DNA from: Acidobacteriota bacterium
GTDB lineage: Bacteria > Acidobacteriota > Terriglobia > Bryobacterales > JACQDG01
Direction of reading: 5' to 3'
Assembly (NCBI GenBank): GCA_016201185.1
Contig: JACQDG010000031.1
Location: 1-7,093 of the forward strand
Length of the DNA: 7,093 bases
Each line of letters starts with the position of its first letter. Position 1 is the first letter of the stretch. The notes beneath the pieces are model-generated. The model searched no databases. It saw only the letters and a program-made list of their open reading frames with translations, and was not told the origin of the DNA. Shown here one piece after another: positions 1-5,921 of this stretch. A program made the position numbers and the translations under genes.

Positions 1-484
1 CCAGATCTCGGCCGAGCAGCACCAGGCCGGCCAGAGCCAGCAGAACCACCCCCGGCGGCGCCAGCGTCCGGAAGCGGTCCAGTGTGCGGGAGTGTCTCTC
101 CAGGAAATACGCCAGGAACAGGATCAGCGCCGGCTTGGCGAATTCCGAAGGCTGGATCGAAAGCGGCCCGAGCCGGAAGAAGCGGTGGGTATTAGCCGTG
201 CGGTCCAGGAACAGCACCACCACCAGCGCCGCCAGAACCAGCCCCAGCAGCCCAAACACCACCACGGGATGCCGGAACCGCTGGTAATCCCGCTGCATCA
301 GCCACACCATGCCCGCCAGGCCCACCACCGCCCAGGCGGCCTGCCGTACCAGATAGTAATAAGAGTGTCCTTGCGCCCGATCGGCAATCACTGCCGAGGC
401 GCTGAACACCATCACCAGGCCGAAAAACAGCAGGAGGATCACGGTGCCGAACAGGATGCGGTCATTCTTCAGTTGTTTTGCCAT
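1..484 (-). CDS. ftsW: FtsW, septal SEDS peptidoglycan glycosyltransferase, 3' end missing
   Basis: The first 161 residues of a SEDS-family polytopic membrane protein are present; the rest is beyond the left edge. FtsW polymerises lipid II into glycan strands at the septum, in complex with FtsI. Visible: a short charged cytoplasmic start; hydrophobic segments near 10-33, 46-62, 73-94, 115-128 and 142-158; and the SEDS signature region at 100-118 with RLGPLSIQPSEFAKP, including the conserved QPSE at 111-114. The start is fixed at ATG 484 because an in-frame TGA lies only four codons upstream. RodA is the alternative SEDS member, but position directly after murD in a dcw cluster favours FtsW. 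The family signature is usually preceded by a GA-x-RW stretch; here the bases encode NTHRFF. The visible end reads LLGRDL, unlike the E/Q-P-D-L-G seen in many relatives. Confidence 0.92.
   Translation of the reverse strand, partial: MAKQLKNDRILFGTVILLLFFGLVMVFSASAVIADRAQGHSYYYLVRQAAWAVVGLAGMVWLMQRDYQRFRHPVVVFGLLGLVLAALVVVLFLDRTANTHRFFRLGPLSIQPSEFAKPALILFLAYFLERHSRTLDRFRTLAPPGVVLLALAGLVLLGRDL
462..484 (-). other. 23-base overlap between the end of murD and the start of ftsW
   Basis: The last seven codons and stop of murD are read in one frame while ftsW begins in another. The ftsW ATG at 484 lies before the murD TGA at 464-462. The ftsW Shine-Dalgarno-like bases (AAGGGGTG about 13 bases upstream of the ATG, or CGGA about 6 bases upstream) lie inside murD codons. 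An in-frame TGA at 499-497 rules out an ftsW start further upstream. The overlap suggests coupled translation. Confidence 0.85.
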
Positions 485-1847
485 AAACGATCCGTTTCAC
501 CCCTTTTTCGAGAGCGTGCACGAGCTGCTTGAAAACCCTGCCGCGGTGCTCATAGTTCTGGAACTGATCGAAGCTGGCGCACGCCGGGGCCAGCAGAACC
601 GTGTCCCCCGGCCGAGCATTCTCAGCGGCGTAGGCGACGGCGCGCTCCATGGTTCCAGCCTCGACCAGCGGCACCCCGTCGCCCACCTGCGCGGCGATCT
701 TAGGGGCGGCGGCGCCTATCAACAGCACCCCCCGGGTCTTCTGTCGCAACAATTCGGCCAGCGGCGTATAGTCGCTGCCCTTGTCCTTGCCTCCCAGGAT
801 GACCCAGAGTCTGTTTTCGAAGGCTTCCAGCGCCTTGCGTGCAGCGTCCACATTGGTGGCCTTGGAATCGTTGTAATAGTCGACACCGCGCACGCGGCTG
901 ACGAATTCCAGGCGGTGTTCGACGGCGCGGAATTGCGGCAGGGCGCAACGCATCGCCTCCGGTGAGACCCCGACCAGGTAAGCAGCGGCCGTCGCGGCCA
1001 GGGTGTTCTCCAAGGTGTGCGCGCCGCGGATGGGAATCGCCGACACTTCGGCCAGCGGGATTTCCCGGCCATCCTGCTCATAAACAATCCAGCCCCGGGC
1101 CACCGAGGTCCCGGGCGAAACCGGCCTGGTCCGGCTAAACCAGACCGCCCCGGCGCGAGCCTGCTCGCCATAGGCCGCACAGGCCGGATCATCGGCGTTG
1201 AGTACGGCGTAATCGCCCTCTCTTTGCGTGGAAAACAACCGGCCCTTGGCCGCCGCGTAGCACTCGAAGCGGGCGTGGCGGTCCAGGTGATCCGGTGTCA
1301 CGTTCAGGCAGACTGCAATATGGGCGTGAAATTGCCGGATCGATTCCAGTTGGAAGCTCGACAGCTCCAGCACATTCCACGTCCCCGGCGCCGAAGTTTC
1401 CACCATGTCGATCATCGGCGGATAAGGGAGGCCGACATTGCCGCCTACCTGCTCGGGAAGACCGCCGCCACGAAGCAGGTGGCCGATCATCACGGTGGTC
1501 GTCGTTTTGCCATTCGACCCGGTGACACCGATGATCGGACCTTGCAGAAAACGGGCTGCCAGTTCCACTTCGCCAATGACCTCAGTGCCGCGCGAGCGAG
1601 CTTCCGACAGGGGCGGAAGGTCCCACGGGACGCCCGGCGAGACCACCACTAGTTCCTGGTCGAGAAACACCCCTGGTTCGTGCCCAGCCAAATAAAGCTC
1701 GACGCCGAGCGAACGCAGATTCTTCGCCACATCAGCCAGCGCCGATTCCGGCTGGATGTCAGTGGCTGAGACCTTCGCCCCGCGCTTCGCCAAAAATTTC
1801 GCGGCCGCCTCGCCCGACCTGCCCAGGCCAACTACCAGGGCTCGCAT
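462..1847 (-). CDS. murD: MurD, UDP-MurNAc-L-alanine:D-glutamate ligase
   Basis: MurD is the cytoplasmic ATP-dependent ligase that adds D-glutamate, the second stem residue. From ATG 1847 the protein has 461 residues, close to the usual 440-450. Visible: the N-terminal Rossmann-like domain opening with VVGLGRSG at 5-12; the conserved VVSPGVP at 68-74; the P-loop GSNGKTTT at 110-117; ELSSFQLE at 161-168; NVTPDHLDRH at 182-191; the lysine expected to be carbamylated at 201; EHRLEFV at 310-316; YNDSKATN at 325-332; ILGGKDKG at 350-357; and APACASFDQFQNYEHRG at 420-436. In many relatives that last motif begins with Ser rather than Ala 420. The frame is open far upstream, but the ATG at 1847 matches the family N-terminus and avoids overlap with mraY. 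A GTG at 1865 would add six residues and cannot be excluded. The 3' end overlaps ftsW by 23 bases. Confidence 0.96.
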   Translation of the reverse strand: MRALVVGLGRSGEAAAKFLAKRGAKVSATDIQPESALADVAKNLRSLGVELYLAGHEPGVFLDQELVVVSPGVPWDLPPLSEARSRGTEVIGEVELAARFLQGPIIGVTGSNGKTTTTVMIGHLLRGGGLPEQVGGNVGLPYPPMIDMVETSAPGTWNVLELSSFQLESIRQFHAHIAVCLNVTPDHLDRHARFECYAAAKGRLFSTQREGDYAVLNADDPACAAYGEQARAGAVWFSRTRPVSPGTSVARGWIVYEQDGREIPLAEVSAIPIRGAHTLENTLAATAAAYLVGVSPEAMRCALPQFRAVEHRLEFVSRVRGVDYYNDSKATNVDAARKALEAFENRLWVILGGKDKGSDYTPLAELLRQKTRGVLLIGAAAPKIAAQVGDGVPLVEAGTMERAVAYAAENARPGDTVLLAPACASFDQFQNYEHRGRVFKQLVHALEKGVKRIVYGKTTEE

Positions 1848-1873
1848 GTTACGCAGTTCTCTCACCGGCTCGG

Positions 1874-3010
1874 CTACCTCAGCTTCAACGTAGTCAGGGC
1901 GAACAGCGCCAGGATAAATCCGGTAATCCAGAAGCGGGCGATGATCTTCGATTCCTTCCACCCGATAGCCTCGAAGTGATGGTGCAGCGGGGCCATTTTG
2001 AAAATGCGCCGCCCGCTGCGCAGCTTGTAGCTCGCCACCTGCAGGATGACCGAAAGCGCCTCGATCACAAACACGCCTCCGATGAACAGCAGCAGGATTT
2101 CCTGTTTCACCAGCACCGCCACTGTGCCCAGAGCCCCACCCACCGCCAGCGAGCCCACGTCGCCCATGAAGATCTCGGCCGGGTGGGCGTTGTACCAGAG
2201 GAATCCCAGGCTGGCGCCCACCATCGAGCCGCAAAAAATCGTCAGGTCGCCGGCCTGCGGCACGCGCTGGATCTCGAGGTACGTGGCGAACTGCCGGTGG
2301 CCGGCGGCGTAGGTCAGCACGGTCAAGGCCCCGGCGGCAATCACCGTCAGCCCGATAGCCAGCCCGTCCAGGCCATCGGTGAGGTTGACGGCATTCGAGC
2401 AGCCCACCAGCACGAGCACCAGGAACAAAAAGAAAAAACCGAATCCCAGGGCGTAGGTATAACGGCTTCTCAGTAGCGAATGAATCAGCAAATCGGGCGA
2501 AAAGAACTTCACGAACGGCACGTTCATCTGGGTCGAGTACAGCCCGCGCGCGTGCAGCAGCAGCAGTACGACCCCGATCGCCAAGCTGATGGCAATCTGC
2601 AACGAAAACTTGGTGCCTGCCGTCAGTCCCAGGTTCTGCTTCCGCCGCAGCTTGCGATAATCGTCGACAAAACCCACCAAGCCGAAGGCGCACAGCGCGA
2701 AGATGGCGATCCACACGTAGACATTCGTCAAATCCGCCCACAGCAGCGTCGGGACCAGTATCGAAATGTTGATCAGCAGGCCGCCCATGGTCGGCGTTCC
2801 GGACTTGGTCTGATGGGACTTGGGGCCGTCCTCCCGCACAAACTGGCCAATCTGGAACTCCCCCAAGCGGCGGATCAGCCACGGCCCCAGGATCAGGCAA
2901 ATACCCAGGGCCGTCAGGCTGGCGAAGGCTGTGCGGAAGGTGATGTAGCCGAAAACACGAAAGGGGCTGATGGTGGGGAAAAGCCTTTCGTAGAGCAGGT
3001 AGTAAAGCAT
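1874..3010 (-). CDS. mraY: MraY, phospho-N-acetylmuramoyl-pentapeptide transferase (lipid I synthase)
   Basis: MraY is the integral-membrane enzyme that transfers phospho-MurNAc-pentapeptide from UDP to undecaprenyl phosphate, giving lipid I and UMP. With the ATG at 3010 it has 378 residues, slightly longer than the roughly 360 of E. coli. About ten hydrophobic segments can be read, near 22-45, 73-92, 98-115, 133-153, 185-204, 216-235, 255-274, 285-302, 304-325 and 357-375. Family motifs: ESH-like KSH at 64-66 and GTPTMGG at 71-77; VDDYRK at 115-120 with the Asp pair at 116-117; NAVNLTDGLDGLA at 206-218; FMGDVGS at 281-287 with the catalytic Asp expected at 284; and PLHHHFE at 341-347. The ATG gives the usual MLYYLLYERLFP beginning. 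An in-frame TTG at 3022 would add four residues (see findings). The gene ends in TAG, 26 bases before murD. Confidence 0.97.
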   Translation of the reverse strand: MLYYLLYERLFPTISPFRVFGYITFRTAFASLTALGICLILGPWLIRRLGEFQIGQFVREDGPKSHQTKSGTPTMGGLLINISILVPTLLWADLTNVYVWIAIFALCAFGLVGFVDDYRKLRRKQNLGLTAGTKFSLQIAISLAIGVVLLLLHARGLYSTQMNVPFVKFFSPDLLIHSLLRSRYTYALGFGFFFLFLVLVLVGCSNAVNLTDGLDGLAIGLTVIAAGALTVLTYAAGHRQFATYLEIQRVPQAGDLTIFCGSMVGASLGFLWYNAHPAEIFMGDVGSLAVGGALGTVAVLVKQEILLLFIGGVFVIEALSVILQVASYKLRSGRRIFKMAPLHHHFEAIGWKESKIIARFWITGFILALFALTTLKLR

Positions 3011-3037
3011 ACGATGAGGCAAGCCCGCCTTTCGTCT

Positions 3038-4435
3038 TCAGCATACCGGGCGCATGGCGGCCACAACCATCTCCAGCGCCTCTTCCAGCCTCACCCGTCG
3101 TGAGCCCTTGAACAGCACCACGCCTCCCGCTTTCAGAGCGGTCCGGAGGAATTCCCCGGCCGCCCGGGAATTTTCAAAAAAGTGGGCGGCGCGGTCGGGG
3201 AAACCGGCGTTCACCGCCTCCGCCACGATGAAACGGGCTGCGCCGCTCACGCCCACCAGCATGCCGAGGTTCGCCCGGGCTGCTTTTCTTCCCACCTGCC
3301 GGTGCAGGTCCTCCGAGCCGGCCCCCAATTCCAGCATCTCGCCCAGCACGGCCACGCGCCAGTAGCCGGGCGTCGCAGCCAGCAGCTCCAGCATGATCTC
3401 AGCGGCGCGGGGGTTCGAGTTGTAGCAATCGTTGATGATCCAGATCCCCCCCACTTCCATCATCTCACCGCGCATGCTGGCTGGCGCGAGGCTTGCGACG
3501 GCCTCTCGCAGGGCATCGAGTGGAATGCCGAACACCCGCCCCACGGCCAAGCCAGCCAAGGTGTTGTAGAGGTTGTGCCGCCCGACAAGAGGGGTTGTGA
3601 ACTCTACTCGTTCGGCTTCCAGCCGGAACCGCGTCCCGGCGGGCCCCAGGTCTTCCATCTCGACAGCCCGGATGTCCGCCGGCTGCTCAATGCCGAAGGT
3701 GACCGCATGCCCGCCCGGCGCCCGCTCCCGGTGGAAATCGACGAAAGCTCGAACCCGCTCATCGTCCGCGTTCAGCACGGCAATACCATCGGCGGGCAGG
3801 CCCTCGATCAGCTCTCTTTTGGCCAGCGCAATCTCCTCCACTGAACCGAAATGCTCCAGATGCGCCGCGCTGACGTTCGTCACCACGCCTATTTCCGGCC
3901 GTGCGATCCCGGCCAGGGCGCGGATCTCGCCACGGTGATTCATGCCCATTTCGAACACACCCACTTCGGCGCCTTCCTCCATCCGCAGCAGCGAAAGGGG
4001 CAGGCCGAGCTGGTTGTTCAGGTTGCCCTCGGTCTTGGCCACGTGAAACCGGGTCGCAAGCAGCGCGGCGATAATCTCCTTGGTCGTCGTCTTCCCGTTC
4101 GACCCGGTGATGCTCACTACCCGGCCGCCCCACTCCTGCCGCACTCGGGCGGCCAGTTGTTCGAGCGCCACCTGCGGATCGGGCACCAAGAGTAGCCGAC
4201 TGGCGCTGTGGAGAAGCCCGCGGGCCGCCACCGCCGCCACGGCGCCTGCCCCCAGCGCGGCGGGAACAAATTCGTGCCCGTCGCGCTTTTCGCCCCGCAC
4301 GGCAAAGAAAAGCTCGTCCCTCCGGATCGTCCGCGAGTCGATCGAATAGCCAACAGCCTCGGCAGCGAGCAAATTCTCCACTCCAACGATTTCCGCACCG
4401 GTCAAACGGGCAATTCTTTCCAGAGAGAGCTTCAT
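3038..4435 (-). CDS. murF: MurF, UDP-MurNAc-tripeptide:D-alanyl-D-alanine ligase
   Basis: MurF is the cytoplasmic ligase that adds the D-Ala-D-Ala dipeptide, the last step before the membrane stage. The protein is 465 residues, normal for the family. Visible: an N-terminal UDP-substrate domain with IDSRTI at 32-37 and FFAVRG at 43-48; the P-loop GSNGKTTTKE at 111-120; NLNNQLGLP at 138-146, typical of MurF; FEMGMNHRGEI at 161-171; TNVSAAHLEHFGS at 186-198 and the likely carbamylated lysine 206; RHNLYN at 286-291; NDCYNSNP at 335-342; GEMLELG at 365-371; and KGSRRVRLEE at 443-452. NLNNQLG and NDCYNSNP separate it from MurC, MurD and MurE. The ATG overlaps the murE stop and gives the usual MKLSLERIARLTG start. 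The gene ends in TGA, 27 bases before mraY. All key residues are present and nothing suggests damage. Confidence 0.97.
   Translation of the reverse strand: MKLSLERIARLTGAEIVGVENLLAAEAVGYSIDSRTIRRDELFFAVRGEKRDGHEFVPAALGAGAVAAVAARGLLHSASRLLLVPDPQVALEQLAARVRQEWGGRVVSITGSNGKTTTKEIIAALLATRFHVAKTEGNLNNQLGLPLSLLRMEEGAEVGVFEMGMNHRGEIRALAGIARPEIGVVTNVSAAHLEHFGSVEEIALAKRELIEGLPADGIAVLNADDERVRAFVDFHRERAPGGHAVTFGIEQPADIRAVEMEDLGPAGTRFRLEAERVEFTTPLVGRHNLYNTLAGLAVGRVFGIPLDALREAVASLAPASMRGEMMEVGGIWIINDCYNSNPRAAEIMLELLAATPGYWRVAVLGEMLELGAGSEDLHRQVGRKAARANLGMLVGVSGAARFIVAEAVNAGFPDRAAHFFENSRAAGEFLRTALKAGGVVLFKGSRRVRLEEALEMVVAAMRPVC
4432..4435 (-). other. ATGA stop-start overlap of murE and murF
   Basis: The murF ATG (4435-4433) and the murE TGA (4434-4432) share bases in the tetranucleotide ATGA. 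No strong Shine-Dalgarno lies close to the murF start; a purine-rich GAGAGAG is about 20 bases upstream. This layout usually means that ribosomes finishing murE restart on murF. The overlap is seen directly; the coupling is inferred. Confidence 0.9.
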
Positions 4436-5913
4436 TCTTTGCGATACCCGAACTCTCTCAGCACCTGCCGGGCCACTTCCCGGTCGTCAAATGGGATCGT
4501 CTTGGAACCGAGCACCTGGTAAGTTTCGTGTCCCTTTCCGGCCAGGATCACAAAGTCGCCCGCGCGGGCCTCCTCGATCGCTTTGCGGATGGCAACAGCC
4601 CTGTCCGGCTCGACCTGGTAGCGCGCGTTCACCCGCTGCAGGCCGATCACGGCGTCGTTGATAATATTCAGCGGATCTTCGGAACGCGGATTGTCCGAGG
4701 TAAGCACCACCAGGTCGCTCAGGCTTCCCGCCGCCTCGCCCATCAGTGGCCGCTTGGCACGGTCCCGGTCTCCCCCGCACCCGAACAGAGTGATGACCCT
4801 GCCGGGCGTCCGGCCACTCACCAAATCGCGCGCCGCCGAAATCACGTTCCGCAGGGCGTCATCGGTGTGGGCGTAATCCACCACCACCATAAACGGTTGC
4901 CCTTCCTCGACACGCTCTACCCGGCCCGGCACACTGCGGCATTCCTCGATGGCCCTGGCGATCACTTCCAGCGGCAAGCGGTAGGAAAGCCCCACCCCGA
5001 TCGCCGCCAGTATATTCAGCACGTTGATCTTGCCCAACAAAGGCGAGGAGATCGGAATGCGGCCCACGGGCGTGGAGGCAGTAAAGCGAACGCCGCTCGA
5101 ATCACATTCCAGCCGGGTCGGGGTTATGTCGGCGCCGTTGTTCAGACCGAAGGTGAGCGTCTCGAAGCCGCCTAGCTTCTCCCACTTTTTCCCCCACGGA
5201 TCGCCGTGATGGATCACCGCAAACCGGGGGTTCGGCCCGCCCGCCCCATCGAGCAGCCGCCGCTTGGCCGCCGCGTAGTTCTCCATCGTGCCGTGGAAAT
5301 CCAAGTGGTCGCGGGTCAGATTGGTGAAGACCACGGTGTGGAACTGCATCCCGTATACTCGCCGCAGTTCCAAGGCGTGAGAGGAGACCTCAAAGATGGC
5401 GTGGGTGCCGCCGTGCTCGAGCAGTTCTACAAAGTGCCTCACCAGGTCCAGCGATTCAGGCGTTGTGTTGACGGCGGCCAGGCGCCGGCCCGCGATGACG
5501 TATTCCGTGGTGCCGAAGCGGGCGGTGGTGAACCCGGCGGCTCGCAGCACGGAGTCGGCCAGGTAGACGGTGGTAGTCTTGCCGTTCGTTCCCGTGACAC
5601 CGGTCAGCCAGAGGCGGCGATCCGGGTGGTGGTAACAATTCAATGCGGCCAGCCCCAGGGCTTCGCGGCCGTGAGAAACCTGTATCCAGGGAACGGAAAC
5701 ATCGGCGATCAGCGGCCTTTCGCTGACTACCGCCGCGGCCCCGCGCTCCACCGCCTGGGGGATGAAATGATGGCCGTCAGCATGTTCGCCGGGGAATGCG
5801 AAAAACACCTCGCCCGAACCAATCAGGCGGGAATCATACTGCAGGCCTGTGACCGGAATGGCAGGTATCCGCGCCGGCGTTTTCACGCCCGCCAGCATTT
5901 GGTCCAGGGTCAT
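4432..5913 (-). CDS. murE: MurE, UDP-MurNAc-L-Ala-D-Glu:meso-diaminopimelate ligase
   Basis: This cytoplasmic ATP-dependent ligase adds the third stem-peptide residue to UDP-MurNAc-L-Ala-D-Glu. The protein is 493 residues, normal for MurE. In order: the N-terminal UDP-binding domain with YDSR at about 26-29; the Mur ligase P-loop GTNGKTT at 108-114; the substrate-binding stretch NTTPES at 149-154; EVSSHALE at 175-182; the lysine expected to be carbamylated at 217 within ENYAAAKRR; DYAHTDDALRN at 346-356; FGCGGDRDR at 377-385; DNPR at 407-410; and GKGHE at 459-463. DNPR contacts meso-DAP in known enzymes, so meso-DAP rather than L-Lys is the predicted substrate. The ATG at 5913 matches the usual family N-terminus and follows the ftsI stop by 8 bases. 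The upstream Shine-Dalgarno is weak (GAGCGG, about 11 bases away), so coupling to ftsI translation is likely. The last bases overlap murF. Confidence 0.97.
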   Translation of the reverse strand: MTLDQMLAGVKTPARIPAIPVTGLQYDSRLIGSGEVFFAFPGEHADGHHFIPQAVERGAAAVVSERPLIADVSVPWIQVSHGREALGLAALNCYHHPDRRLWLTGVTGTNGKTTTVYLADSVLRAAGFTTARFGTTEYVIAGRRLAAVNTTPESLDLVRHFVELLEHGGTHAIFEVSSHALELRRVYGMQFHTVVFTNLTRDHLDFHGTMENYAAAKRRLLDGAGGPNPRFAVIHHGDPWGKKWEKLGGFETLTFGLNNGADITPTRLECDSSGVRFTASTPVGRIPISSPLLGKINVLNILAAIGVGLSYRLPLEVIARAIEECRSVPGRVERVEEGQPFMVVVDYAHTDDALRNVISAARDLVSGRTPGRVITLFGCGGDRDRAKRPLMGEAAGSLSDLVVLTSDNPRSEDPLNIINDAVIGLQRVNARYQVEPDRAVAIRKAIEEARAGDFVILAGKGHETYQVLGSKTIPFDDREVARQVLREFGYRKE

Positions 5914-5921
5914 GCTGTTGG

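Noticed and set aside
92..532. Plus-strand open frame (146 codons) rich in His and Gln
   Set aside because: The His/Gln-rich composition is the reverse reading of Leu/Val/Trp codons in ftsW membrane segments.
1848..1873. Possible promoter or terminator in the mraY-murD gap
   Set aside because: Only 26 bases, with no -10/-35 pair and no hairpin; it probably holds just the murD ribosome-binding region (GGTGAGAG).
3017..3030. Small inverted repeat (AGGC, 6-base loop, GCCT) in the murF-mraY gap
   Set aside because: A 4-bp stem without a T-run is too weak to call a terminator or translational switch, although it sits at the mraY ribosome-binding region.
2480..3103. Plus-strand open frame (207 codons) antisense to mraY and the murF end
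   Set aside because: The product is low-complexity, rich in Gln, Arg and His, with no motif. It is the complement of hydrophobic MraY codons, not a gene.
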